In this document: positions 1 through 8,550 of the stretch, in pieces | How the letters are laid out: the number at the start of each line of letters is the position of its first letter | Numbering within the stretch: the first letter of the stretch is position 1 | Assembly: GCA_903873715.1 (NCBI GenBank) | Contig: CAIQPS010000122.1 | Span: forward strand, 1-37,528 | Reading direction: 5' to 3' | Length of the DNA: 37,528 nucleotides | DNA from: an uncultured Actinomycetes bacterium | GTDB lineage: Bacteria > Actinomycetota > Thermoleophilia > RBG-16-64-13 | Program-made: the position numbers and the translations under genes | Notes under the pieces: generated by a model | Seen by the model: the letters and a program-made list of their open reading frames with translations, nothing else | What the model was told of the DNA's origin: nothing | The model's database searches: none

Positions 1-3000
1 ATCGGTGGCGACGACACGGGCGGTGCCATGAGCTACCTGTTGCCGCTCCTCGGTGCGCTGCGCGGCCGCGGCTGCGATGCGCGACTCGTGTGTCTGGGCG
101 GCGGCGGCCTTGCGCGCGCCGCCGCCGAGCGGGGTCTGCCGGTCACCGTGCTCTCCATGAGCAACCCCTGGGACGTCCGCTCGCTGGCCCCCTTGCGCCG
201 CCATCTCGCGGGAGATCACCCCGACATCGTCCACACTCACGGCATGCGCGCCAATCTGCCGGTACGCATGGTGCTGCCCGCCGTCCGGCCGCGGCCGCTC
301 CTGTTCACCACCGTCCACTCCGACCTCGCGCTCGACTACTCGAGCACCGTGCGGTCGCGGGCGTATGCGGCCCTGGATCGGGCGACGCGCGCGGCGGTAG
401 ACGTGTTCTGCTGTGTCTCGGGCGACCTGGCCCGCCGCCTCATAGCGAGCGGGGTGCGGGAGTCCCGGGTGCACGTGGTGCATCCGGGGATCGAACTGGA
501 AGGCATGGACTTCGAGGCGGCGGCGCGGAGCGGCGCGGCCTCGCCGGGTGGCGCCGCAGCCCCGGGCGCCGGCGCCGCTCCGGTTGCGCCGCTCACTGCG
601 GTGTCTGCCCCAGGCGCGTCGGGTCCCACCATCGGCACGGTGGCCCGCCTGGTGCCGGTCAAGGACCTGGAGTTGCTGCTCGACGCAGTGGCGACCGTCG
701 CCCAGACGGTCCCGGACGTGCGGCTGGTCGTCGTCGGCGACGGGCCCGAGCGCGCGGCGCTGCAGCGCCGCGCCGCCGCGGACGACCTCGCCGGCCGCGT
801 GGAGTTCCTGGGGAAAGTGGTGCCGGCCTGGCCGGTGCTCGCCCGGTTCGACGTCTACGCGAGCAGTTCGGAGTCGGAAGGCATCCCCATCTCGGTACTG
901 GAGGCCATGGCCGCCGGGTTGCCGGAGACCGTCCAGGAGGGCGTCACGGGATACCTGGTGAAACGGGGCCCGGACCGCGCCGCCACCGCGGCGGCTCTCG
1001 CGGGCCACTTGACCCGCCTGCTCCTCGACCCGGCGCTCCGCGCGCGCATGGGAGACGCCGCCCGCTCACGGGTGCGCGAACGCTTCTCCTCGGAGGCAGC
1101 GGGGAACCTGATGGGATCCATCTACGAAAAAGCGCTGGCCGCCCGGCCGGACGAGACCGAAGGACCGGAGACCGGGATGCTGAGAGGCAGAGACATCATC
1201 TGCATGTCGTCCCTCGACTGGGACGCGCACTGGACGAGCAAGCAGCAGATCATGCACCGGCTGGCGGAGACCAACCGGGTGCTCTACGTCGAGGAACCGG
1301 TGACCGCACTGGCGCCGCTGAAAGTCCCCGCCCGCTGGAGCCGCTGGAAGGCCGTGGCGCTGTCTCTGCGCAAGGCCGAGCGCGGTCTGTGGGTGCTCAC
1401 CCCGCCTCCGCTCTCGCCGTTCGGGAACATGTATCCCTGGATCAACAAGGCCAACCAGCTCATCCTGGCCGGCTACGTCAACCGGGCCGTCAAGAAGATC
1501 GGCATGCGGGACCCCATCCTGTGGACGTATCTGCCCGGGTCCATCGACCTGATCGACCACATCCATCCGGGATCGGTGCTGTACCACTGCGTGGACGAGC
1601 ACTCGGCCTTCCCCGGCCTCATCCGGCCCGACGTGGTCACCGCATACGATCACGATCTCACCCGCCGGGCGGACCTCGTGCTGACGTCGGCGGAGAACCT
1701 CCGGGAGTCGCGGAAGCATCTGAACCCGCATATCCACCGCATCCGCCACGCGGCGGACGTCGGGCATTTCGCGTCCGCCCTCGACCCGGCGCTCGCAGTC
1801 CCGGAGGACATCGCGTCCCTCCCGCAGCCGCGGGTAGGAGTGGTGGGGGTGCACGACGAGCGTCTCGACATCGAGGCCATCGAGGCCTTGGCCGCGGCGG
1901 ATCCCGCCTGGCAGATAGTCCTTATCGGCCCGGTCCGGCCGGAGGACGTCGACGAGGAGCGCCTGCGGTCGATGCCCAACGTCCACCTGCTCGGCAACCG
2001 CCCGGTGGCGGAGCTGCCCGCGTATCTGAAGGGCCTCGACGTGGCCCTCATCCCGTACAAGCTCAACGAGCTCACCCGGAACATCTTCCCGCTCAAGCTG
2101 TATGAGTATCTGGCCGCCGGGCTCCCGGTGGTCGCCGCTGCTCTGCCCGAGTTGGCCCTGTTCTCAGGCAGCATCGGCCTGGCGGCCTCGCCCGCGGAGT
2201 ACCCGGTGCTGGTGCGGCAGGCGCTCGAAGCCGGCTCGCCCGAGGCTCGCGCCGCCCGCGCCGCCGCCGTTGCCGGGGAGACCTGGGAGAGCCGGGTGCA
2301 GGAGATGTCCGGGCTCATCGTGGAGATGCTCGCACGGGTGGAGGCGCAGCGCAGCGGCACTCAGACGGGTGGCGGTGCGCCGGACGGCGGCGGGCAGGCG
2401 CCCGCGCCCGAGCGCCCCTGGCCGTCCACGCAGGTGCTCGGTTTCCGGCTCGATCTGGCAGGTCTGGAAGAAGCGGCGCAGTGGGTGGTGGACGTAGCCG
2501 CCGCGAAGGAAGCCGGCGGCGCCGTGCCCGCCCGCACCGCACTGGCCGTCAGCTTCAACCCCGAACTGGTGATGCGCGCCCAGGAAGACCCCGCCGCGGC
2601 GGAAGTCCTCCGGGCTGCGGACCTCAGCTACGCCGACGGGGTGGGCGCCGTATGGGCCGCACGCCGCGCGGTCACGGGCGCGGGTGCCGTCGCCGGCGGT
2701 GTGGCGGGTTCCGGCACAAGCGCGGATGCCGGCGCGCCCATCCAGCGGGTGCCGGGCATCGACCTGGCGCAGAGGGTGCTCGAACTGGCGGCCGAGGCGG
2801 GGCTTAGCGTCTACCTCCTGGGGGCCAGGCCGGGGGTCGCCGACGAGGCGGCCCGGCAGCAGCAGGCCCGCATAACCGGTCTGCGGGTGGCTGGGTGCCG
2901 CGACGGCTATTTCGGCGAGGCGGACGAGACCGCCGTGGCCGCCGCCGTGCGCGCCTCGGGGGCCGACATCCTGCTGGTCGCCATGGGGGCGCCGAAACAG

Positions 3001-3330
3001 GAGATCCTTCTCCATGGCCATCGCGGCGAGTGGGGCGCCCGCGTGGCCCTGGGCGTCGGCGGCAGCTTCGACGTGTGGGCTGGGAACGTCACCCGGGCAC
3101 CGGAGTGGGCGCAGCGGGCGGGTGTGGAGTGGCTGTACCGGCTGGTCCGGGAGCCCAAACGGCTGCGCCGGCAGATGGTGTTGCCCCGCTTCGCCCTCCG
3201 GGTGGTGAGGGCGCCGGGCGGTGCGGGCCCGAAGGGTGCCTCGCCGGGAGGTGCCGCCCCGAAGGGCGCGGCTCCGAAGGGCGTGGCCCCTGAAGAGGGC
3301 CCCGGCGTGGACAGCGGGGGCGCCGGTTGA
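1..3330 (+). CDS. Three-domain glycosyltransferase: GT4-like + GT4-like + WecG/TagA/CpsF (5' partial)
   Basis: The reading frame is open at the left edge: the bases before the first ATG (position 28) encode IGGDDTGGA, the usual glycine-rich start of a GT4 enzyme, so the true start lies outside the window. Counting from base 1, residues 1-390 are a GT-B glycosyltransferase with the E-x7-E motif (E293, E301). Residues 393-790 are a second GT-B domain beginning at an internal methionine (position 1177). Residues about 800-1075 are a WecG/TagA/CpsF (GT26) domain with the ADG motif, PKQE and a GVGGSFD stretch ending in EWLYRL. The GT26 family adds a second sugar, typically ManNAc, to undecaprenyl-linked GlcNAc on the cytoplasmic side of the membrane. 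The tail is a Pro/Gly/Lys/Ala repeat. The first domain lacks about ten residues of a conserved loop after AAGLP. It overlaps murJ by four bases. A surface-polymer role is inferred; substrates are unknown. Confidence 0.9.
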   Translation: MGGDDTGGAMSYLLPLLGALRGRGCDARLVCLGGGGLARAAAERGLPVTVLSMSNPWDVRSLAPLRRHLAGDHPDIVHTHGMRANLPVRMVLPAVRPRPLLFTTVHSDLALDYSSTVRSRAYAALDRATRAAVDVFCCVSGDLARRLIASGVRESRVHVVHPGIELEGMDFEAAARSGAASPGGAAAPGAGAAPVAPLTAVSAPGASGPTIGTVARLVPVKDLELLLDAVATVAQTVPDVRLVVVGDGPERAALQRRAAADDLAGRVEFLGKVVPAWPVLARFDVYASSSESEGIPISVLEAMAAGLPETVQEGVTGYLVKRGPDRAATAAALAGHLTRLLLDPALRARMGDAARSRVRERFSSEAAGNLMGSIYEKALAARPDETEGPETGMLRGRDIICMSSLDWDAHWTSKQQIMHRLAETNRVLYVEEPVTALAPLKVPARWSRWKAVALSLRKAERGLWVLTPPPLSPFGNMYPWINKANQLILAGYVNRAVKKIGMRDPILWTYLPGSIDLIDHIHPGSVLYHCVDEHSAFPGLIRPDVVTAYDHDLTRRADLVLTSAENLRESRKHLNPHIHRIRHAADVGHFASALDPALAVPEDIASLPQPRVGVVGVHDERLDIEAIEALAAADPAWQIVLIGPVRPEDVDEERLRSMPNVHLLGNRPVAELPAYLKGLDVALIPYKLNELTRNIFPLKLYEYLAAGLPVVAAALPELALFSGSIGLAASPAEYPVLVRQALEAGSPEARAARAAAVAGETWESRVQEMSGLIVEMLARVEAQRSGTQTGGGAPDGGGQAPAPERPWPSTQVLGFRLDLAGLEEAAQWVVDVAAAKEAGGAVPARTALAVSFNPELVMRAQEDPAAAEVLRAADLSYADGVGAVWAARRAVTGAGAVAGGVAGSGTSADAGAPIQRVPGIDLAQRVLELAAEAGLSVYLLGARPGVADEAARQQQARITGLRVAGCRDGYFGEADETAVAAAVRASGADILLVAMGAPKQEILLHGHRGEWGARVALGVGGSFDVWAGNVTRAPEWAQRAGVEWLYRLVREPKRLRRQMVLPRFALRVVRAPGGAGPKGASPGGAAPKGAAPKGVAPEEGPGVDSGGAG

Positions 3331-5078
3331 GCCGGTCCGAGACAGACCCGGCATCCGCGGGCGGTCCGCCGACCGCCGAGCGCCCGGCCCCGGCATTCCC
3401 CGTCGAGATCGCCGAAGGCTGGGCGGACGATCCGGCGGAACGTGAACTGACGGCTGCCGGCGGCGGAGCCGCCGGCGTCGAAGTCCCGGCCGCCGCCGGC
3501 GAAGCCGCGGCGCCGGCGGGCAGCTCCGTCCGGGCGGTCGTCGGGAAAGCGGCCATGATCATCCTGGCAGCCACCCTCGCCGGCCGGCTGCTCGGCCTGG
3601 TGCGGGACATCGTCATGGCCGACCTCTTCGGGCGCCAGGCCGAGACCGACGCCTTCTTCCTCGCCTACCGGCTGCCCTATCTGCTGGCGCTGGTGGTCAG
3701 CAGCGGGCTGGTGGCCGCCTTCGTCCCCCTGTTCAGCCACCGCATCGCCACCGGGCAGAAGAAGGACGCGCTCGGTCTTTTCGCCAACATGGGCAAGGTG
3801 GCCGGGCTGGTGCTCGTCGGGCTGACGGTGATCCTGGTGGTCGTCGCTCCCTGGGTGGTGCCGCTCATCGGGTTCGGGTTCACGTCCGAGACCAAGCATC
3901 TGGCCGTCTACCTCTTCCGGATCGTGATGACCGGGTTCGTCTTCGCCGGCCTCACCGGGCTGGTCACGGGGATGCTCAACTCCCTCCGCCGCTTCGCCCT
4001 GGCCGCGTTCTCGTCGGTCATCGGTGCGGCGGTCGCGTTGGTCGTGATGGTGGCGCTGGCCAAGCCGATCGGCATCACGTCGCTGGCGGTCAGTATGGCG
4101 GTGAGTTACTTCGCCGGCTTTGCCGTTGTCATGTTCGGCATCCGCGACCAGGACGTGCCGTACCGCTCTCGCATCCAGTGGCGCGACCCCGCTCTGCGCG
4201 AGGCCGCCGGGATGGTGTGGCCGGTGCTCATCGGGTCTGCGGTGGGGGCGGTCGCCATCTTCTCCGATCAGATCATGGGCTCGATGCTCTCCGTCGGGTC
4301 CGTGTCGAGCCTCAGTTACGCGGACAAACTGTTCCAGTTGCCGCTGGGCCTGTTCGTCGCCGGCATCACCGTCCCGCTGTTCCCCCTGCTCTCCGAGCAG
4401 GTGGCGGCCAAGGCCCCGGACCGGGTGAAAGCCACGCTCTCGTTCGCCCTGCGCCTGATGGCGTTCCTGCTGTTCCCCATCATGGTGGCGTTCATCCTGC
4501 TGCGCTTCGCCATCACGGGATTGATCTACCAGCACGGCGAGTTCACCGCCGCGGACACCAGTCCGACCGCCTGGGTGCTCCTCTTCCTGCTCCTCGGCCT
4601 CTACGTCTACGCCGGGCGCGACACTCTCACCCGGGTCTTCTACGCCTATCACGACATGCGCACGCCGGTGAAGATCAGCGTGGCCACCGTGGTGCTCAAC
4701 ATCGGGCTGTCGTACCTGTTCATGCAGTTCCTCGGCGTCGGCGGTCTGGCTCTGGGGACCACCGTGTCGCTCACCATCAACTTCTTCGTACTTCTCTACC
4801 TGCTCAGGCGCAAGATCGGGCCCATGGGGCTCCGGCGGATGGTGGGTTCCTTCGCCAGGGTGGCCGGGGCCTCGGCCGTGATGGGAGTCGCCGTCTGGCT
4901 GGTGGACATGGCCCTCACCCGGGTGGTCTCCGCGACCACATCCGGCTTCGCCGTACGGGTGGTGGCCGGGTTGGTCGTCGGCGTCGCCGTCTACCTGATA
5001 GCGGCCACGCTGGTGCGCTCGCCCGAGCTGGCCGAGGTCAAGGACATGTTCCGCGCTATGCTCAAGAGGCGCCGCTAA
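3327..5078 (+). CDS. murJ: Lipid II flippase MurJ (MviN family)
   Basis: MurJ moves lipid-linked peptidoglycan precursor across the cytoplasmic membrane. The 583-residue protein has a cytoplasmic Pro/Ala/Glu-rich extension of about 70 residues, then the typical core starting near residue 72 with GRLLGLVRD, the DAFFLAYRLP stretch and SGLVAAFVPLF, followed by many hydrophobic segments consistent with a 14-helix MOP-family fold. The proposed start is TTG inside a TTGA overlap with the upstream glycosyltransferase stop, implying translational coupling. A start at the ATG near 3555 would cut the core, so the upstream start is preferred, although the exact codon is not certain. Its position after an undecaprenyl-linked sugar transferase fits export of lipid-linked intermediates; whether it flips lipid II or another glycolipid cannot be decided from sequence. 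Confidence 0.93.
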   Translation: MSRSETDPASAGGPPTAERPAPAFPVEIAEGWADDPAERELTAAGGGAAGVEVPAAAGEAAAPAGSSVRAVVGKAAMIILAATLAGRLLGLVRDIVMADLFGRQAETDAFFLAYRLPYLLALVVSSGLVAAFVPLFSHRIATGQKKDALGLFANMGKVAGLVLVGLTVILVVVAPWVVPLIGFGFTSETKHLAVYLFRIVMTGFVFAGLTGLVTGMLNSLRRFALAAFSSVIGAAVALVVMVALAKPIGITSLAVSMAVSYFAGFAVVMFGIRDQDVPYRSRIQWRDPALREAAGMVWPVLIGSAVGAVAIFSDQIMGSMLSVGSVSSLSYADKLFQLPLGLFVAGITVPLFPLLSEQVAAKAPDRVKATLSFALRLMAFLLFPIMVAFILLRFAITGLIYQHGEFTAADTSPTAWVLLFLLLGLYVYAGRDTLTRVFYAYHDMRTPVKISVATVVLNIGLSYLFMQFLGVGGLALGTTVSLTINFFVLLYLLRRKIGPMGLRRMVGSFARVAGASAVMGVAVWLVDMALTRVVSATTSGFAVRVVAGLVVGVAVYLIAATLVRSPELAEVKDMFRAMLKRRR

Positions 5079-5207
5079 AGGTCCGGGAGCCGGAGCGCGG
5101 CGTGGTCCGCCGCGGGTGGCCGGGGGTGTCGAGCGGCACCCACCCGGCAGGCTTTCAACCCAGGGAGGCGAACACTATTCAAGTGGTCGTGGCGCCAGGC
5201 CGAGGTG

Positions 5208-5213
5208 TATAGT
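5208..5213 (+). promoter_or_regulatory. Possible -10 element (TATAGT) for the SpoIID-like gene
   Basis: TATAGT lies about 80 bases before the GTG start in an otherwise GC-rich gap of 215 bases. The -35 region is poor (TGGTCG about 18 bases upstream). The rest of the gap shows only GC-rich partial hairpins after murJ and a good ribosome binding site (GGAGGA near 5280). Confidence 0.3.
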
Positions 5214-5293
5214 GGCGCCCTCATGCTCAAGGCATCGATTCGGGCCCACTCGCCGGCCCGTCCTCGCGCCATGAATGACGGAGGATAGACATA

Positions 5294-7714
5294 GTGGACA
5301 TCAGCCATCCCTCCCGCCGCTTCACCGTTGCCGCCTTTGCCGCCATGGCGGCCGTCGTCCTTGCCTGCTTCGTCTTCGCTCCCACCGCCCGTGCGGCGAC
5401 AGGGGACTTCATCATCAGCGGGCGCGGCTATGGCCATGGCGAAGGCATGAGCCAGTGGGGCATGTGGGAAGGGTCCCGCGAAGGCAACACCTACAAGCAG
5501 ATCCTGTCGTTCTACTATCCCGGCACGGCGCTCACCAATCTCTCGGTGATCGCTCCCGGCAGGCAGAACATAGTGGTGCGCATCACCACGAGCGTCGACT
5601 ACTTCGACTCGGTGCAACTGACCGCCATGGCGACCCCGGCCACTCTGGCCGGCTCTACGAACGGAAGCAAGAGCACCATCAAGACACTGGCGGTGGGAGA
5701 GCCGGTCACGCTCGTCTACAGCGCCGGCAAGGTGCAGGTCTCGGGAGCCGCCACCGCCTACGACTACGTGGATCTCACCCCCGTCTCGGCCGACGGCCGG
5801 GTCAAGGTGGCGCCGAGTGTGCTGTGGTCGAGCGGGACGCCGCGGCAGTACTGGGGATACATCCGCATCATCCCCAACTCGACGCAGGCCAAGCTCTACA
5901 TCCACAACTTCGTCCCCATAGACAAATATGTGGCCGGGGTCTCGGAGATCGCTCCCGATTGGGCGGTGCCCGGCGGGTCCACCTTCGCGCCCGACGCGGT
6001 CAAGGCCCAGGACGTGGCGGCGCGGACCTACATCGCCGCCCACTCCATCAGCTCGGTCCCCTACGACGATTCCCGGGACATGAACTACGTGGGCTACAAC
6101 GTCGAGGCGGTATATCCGTACCTGTCGCAGGCCGCCCAGGAGACATCGGGTGAAGTGCTCACCTACTACGGCGGCATGATCCAGACCAACTTCTCGAGCA
6201 GTTCCGGCGGATACACCACCGACTCGGCCTGGTCTTCGCAGGTCGCCTACCAGCCTGCCCAGTACGACCGGTGGAGCCTTCTCGCCCCGTCGAGCAACCC
6301 GGGCTATGCGTGGACAGTGGTCATCTCGCCCGCGGACATGGCCGCCAAGCTCGCCGATCACGCGAACGTGGGCACTATCACCGCGGTGGATGTGGTCGAA
6401 CGCGACACGGCGGACCCGCAGTCGCACGCCCGCACCGTCAAGCTGACCGGCACCACCGGCACTGCGACCATATCCGCGCACATCTTCGAGTCGCACGTCG
6501 GCTGCAGGTCGACGCTCATCCTGAGCGTGGTCAAGGACGAGGGGCTCACCCTCTACCAGCAGGCCGACCCGGCGTTGGTCTACGCCGGCGCCTGGGTGGT
6601 GCAGGCGGATGCCGGTGCTTCCGGCGGAAGCTTCCGCTACGCGGACACGACCGGGTCCTCATGCACGGTCACCTTCAATGGCACCTATCTCGCGTGGCTC
6701 GCCAAGAAGAGCGTGCACTACGGCCAGGCCAAGGTCACGCTGGACGGCGTCGACCGGGGTCTTGTCGATCTCTACAACGCCACGGAGAAGTTCGTGACGG
6801 TCTGGGAGACGGGCACGCTCGCCGCCGGCACGCACACCCTCAAGATCGAATGGACCGGCAAGAAGAACCCGCTCGCCGACGACTACAACATATCGGTGGA
6901 TGCCTTCAAGGTAGCCGGGGTGTTGACACAGCCTTCCCAGGCGGTGCTGTATCAGCAGACGGACAGCCATCTTCTCCACAAGGGCGCCTGGAAACAGCAG
7001 GCGAGCACCTCCGCCTCGGGCGGCAGCTACGAGTATGTCGATGCTTCGGGCTCGTCCTGCACCGTCAGCTTCGACGGCACGTACTTCTCCTGGCTGGCCA
7101 AGAAGAGCCCGCTGTACGGCAAAGCTCGGGTCATCGTGGACGGCAGGGCCGTGGCCATCATCGACCTTTACAGCCCGACGGCGGTGTACGGACCTGTATG
7201 GTCCAGGACGTTCGCGCCCGGGACCCACACCGTGACCATCAGTTGGACCGGGGACAAGAACGCGGCGGCGACGGCGGCCAATATCAGTGTGGACGCCTTC
7301 AAGGTGAACGGGACCCTTCTGCCCGCGCCGACCGGCGTGCGGTATCAGCAGGACGCCACCGGTCTGGTGTACTCCGGAACGTGGGCGACCTTCTCCACGG
7401 CGGGAGCTTCGGGCGGTAGCTACAAGCGCGCCAACACCAGCGGTGCTTCGGTGACCATCTCCTTCAAGGGCACGTACCTCTGTTGGATCGCGACCAAGGG
7501 AGTGACCTTGGGCAAAGCGTGGGTCTCGTTGGACGGCAAAAAGGCCGTGAGTGTGGATCTGGCCTGGACCGAGGTGCAGTACCAGCAGCCGGTGTGGAAC
7601 ACCGGGCTCCTGAGCCTGGCCCCGCACACGGTCAAGATCTGGTGGGACACCGCCAACCCATTGGGCAAGTACATAAGCGTGGATGCCGTGGAGGTCGTGG
7701 GGACGCTCTATTGA
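5294..7714 (+). CDS. Secreted SpoIID/LytB-domain protein with three C-terminal repeat modules
   Basis: The SpoIID/LytB family includes peptidoglycan lytic transglycosylases (SpoIID of endospore formers) and amidase enhancers. A signal peptide (residues 1-34, ending TARAA) precedes the GRGYGHGEGMSQWG motif (about 42-55), YYPGT, and the core IDKYVAGVSEIAP with E218 as the likely catalytic glutamate, then DAVKAQDVAARTY. The domain ends near residue 410. Three tandem modules of about 120 residues follow, starting near Y421, Y553 and Y684. Each has the pattern YQQ, GxW, SGGSY, F-x-GTYL-x-W, G-KA-V-DG, VDL, HT-KI-W and NISVDAF. The start is GTG, chosen because GGAGGA lies 8 bases upstream and the signal peptide begins at once. 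The gene has its own leader and ends at a strong terminator. The repeats are shared with the next two plus-strand genes and probably attach the enzyme to the wall or to a glycan. Confidence 0.9.
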   Translation: MDISHPSRRFTVAAFAAMAAVVLACFVFAPTARAATGDFIISGRGYGHGEGMSQWGMWEGSREGNTYKQILSFYYPGTALTNLSVIAPGRQNIVVRITTSVDYFDSVQLTAMATPATLAGSTNGSKSTIKTLAVGEPVTLVYSAGKVQVSGAATAYDYVDLTPVSADGRVKVAPSVLWSSGTPRQYWGYIRIIPNSTQAKLYIHNFVPIDKYVAGVSEIAPDWAVPGGSTFAPDAVKAQDVAARTYIAAHSISSVPYDDSRDMNYVGYNVEAVYPYLSQAAQETSGEVLTYYGGMIQTNFSSSSGGYTTDSAWSSQVAYQPAQYDRWSLLAPSSNPGYAWTVVISPADMAAKLADHANVGTITAVDVVERDTADPQSHARTVKLTGTTGTATISAHIFESHVGCRSTLILSVVKDEGLTLYQQADPALVYAGAWVVQADAGASGGSFRYADTTGSSCTVTFNGTYLAWLAKKSVHYGQAKVTLDGVDRGLVDLYNATEKFVTVWETGTLAAGTHTLKIEWTGKKNPLADDYNISVDAFKVAGVLTQPSQAVLYQQTDSHLLHKGAWKQQASTSASGGSYEYVDASGSSCTVSFDGTYFSWLAKKSPLYGKARVIVDGRAVAIIDLYSPTAVYGPVWSRTFAPGTHTVTISWTGDKNAAATAANISVDAFKVNGTLLPAPTGVRYQQDATGLVYSGTWATFSTAGASGGSYKRANTSGASVTISFKGTYLCWIATKGVTLGKAWVSLDGKKAVSVDLAWTEVQYQQPVWNTGLLSLAPHTVKIWWDTANPLGKYISVDAVEVVGTLY
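6542..7711 (+). repeat. Three tandem copies of the shared surface module (SpoIID-like protein)
   Basis: Copies start near codons at 6554, 6950 and 7343, a period of about 131 residues. Shared landmarks are YQQ at the start, SGGSY/F, F-x-GTYL-x-W(L/I)A, VDL, HT(L/V)KI-W and NISVDAFKV. It is probably a beta-sandwich (galactose-binding or jelly-roll type) judged by pattern only. Confidence 0.8.
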
Positions 7715-7779
7715 GTATCTCCGGCCGGCGGCACGCCGCGCGCCCGCTTGCGCCGAAAGCGACCGCGTTGCACTGAAAC

Positions 7780-7809
7780 AAAAAGGCCCTGCGGAAGCAG
7801 GGCCTTTTT
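7780..7809 (+). terminator. Strong bidirectional rho-independent terminator
   Basis: A perfect 13-bp stem (AAAAAGGCCCTGC paired with GCAGGGCCTTTTT) encloses a GGAA loop. It has A-rich and T-rich flanks, so it can work on both strands, ending the SpoIID-like gene and the opposing SHOCT gene. Confidence 0.93.
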
Positions 7810-7860
7810 CGTCAATACCGTCTGCCGCTCTCCGGCAGTGCCGGGGATGTCTGCGGCCGG

Positions 7861-8214
7861 CTAGCTCGTCGCGGGCGGCTCACCGAACCCGAGGTCGGCT
7901 TTGCGCTGCAGAAAATCCTCGCGCGTGACCTCACCCTTGGCGTAGCGCTGCTCGAGGATGGCCAGCAGAGCCGTCCGGTCCGTGGTGGGACCAGGGCCCA
8001 CGGACGGCGCCGTCGGGGCAGGCCCGGTCACCGGGTATCCGGCGGCCGCGCTCTTGTGGTGGGAATGGATCACCAATGCCCGGATCGCGATGACTATGGC
8101 TGCAATAACAGCGATCCACAGGATGATCATGAGCACCATGCCCACGATCCCTGTGCCGCCGATGTCATGACCGAAGGTCCCGAAGCTGGGTTCGCCCCAG
8201 TCACCTCTCATCAT
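7861..8214 (-). CDS. Small SHOCT-domain membrane protein
   Basis: A 117-residue protein with a Gly-rich N-terminus, one transmembrane helix (GIVGMVLMIILWIAVIAAI, about residues 21-43), a His/Lys-rich juxtamembrane patch, a Pro/Gly/Thr linker, and a C-terminal SHOCT-type helical hairpin (LLAILEQRYAKGEVTREDF). SHOCT domains are short oligomerisation modules found at the ends of many unrelated bacterial proteins; no enzymatic role is known. The start is the first of two adjacent ATG codons, preceded by AGGAGA. A longer frame reaches 8442 but its extra residues look non-coding. It is transcribed towards the SpoIID-like gene and shares its terminator. Its function is unknown; a membrane-linked regulatory role is only a guess. 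Confidence 0.82.
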   Translation of the reverse strand: MMRGDWGEPSFGTFGHDIGGTGIVGMVLMIILWIAVIAAIVIAIRALVIHSHHKSAAAGYPVTGPAPTAPSVGPGPTTDRTALLAILEQRYAKGEVTREDFLQRKADLGFGEPPATS

Positions 8215-8550
8215 CAGACACTCTCCTATTCTGGGCCTCCCGCAGGCCCGTTCCGATGTCCGGGCTAATATACGCCCCCGGGTATAAGAGAGCCGTAAAG
8301 GAAGCGCGCGGGCAGATACGCCGATCGCGGCGCGGACCACCTGTACCGCAGCTTCGCCCATGCCCTTCGCGGGTGCCCCGCGGCCGGCTGTGCGCGCATC
8401 CAGCCCCCCGGGTGGAGGGTCTCTCGACTCCTTTTTCTTCAACGAAAAAATTTCGTCTGCGCGCTAAAGGAAGGGGGGCGACCTGCCGACATATGGGATA
8501 GGCAAGTCAAGATCAAGTCTCATCTGTCAGGTACGACAGGAGGAAGCAGC
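8215..8550. other. 336-base divergent intergenic region
   Basis: This gap lies between the SHOCT gene (minus) and the CAP-protein gene (plus) and holds no convincing gene. It contains an AT-rich island (about 8430-8456) with the inverted repeat ACGAAA-AAA-TTTCGT at 8442-8456, a sigma28-like promoter candidate at 8465-8492, and a small hairpin, CTGTC with GACAG, next to the ribosome binding site of the CAP gene. I looked for known riboswitch cores and found none. Confidence 0.6.
8465..8492 (+). promoter_or_regulatory. Possible sigma28/WhiG-type promoter for the CAP-protein gene
   Basis: TAAA and GCCGACAT are separated by 16 bases; the FliA/WhiG consensus is TAAA-N15-GCCGATAA, so spacing is off by one and two bases of the second box differ. 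It lies about 60 bases before the start codon. It is suggestive only. Confidence 0.3.

Noticed and set aside
2907-4652. Long minus-strand open frame (581 codons) opposite the glycosyltransferase and murJ
   Set aside because: High GC produces long antisense frames; the translation is compositionally biased (Glu/His/Gln/Arg-rich) with no domain, and the plus-strand genes are clear.
5079-5293. c-di-AMP (ydaO) riboswitch before the SpoIID-like gene
   Set aside because: Such leaders often precede wall hydrolases in actinobacteria, but I could not find the conserved blocks in this short gap.
5410-5470. N-terminal position of the GHG-GMSQ motif in the SpoIID-like protein as a novel permutation
   Set aside because: This order, as far as I know, is common in actinobacterial SpoIID/LytB proteins, so it is not counted as unusual.
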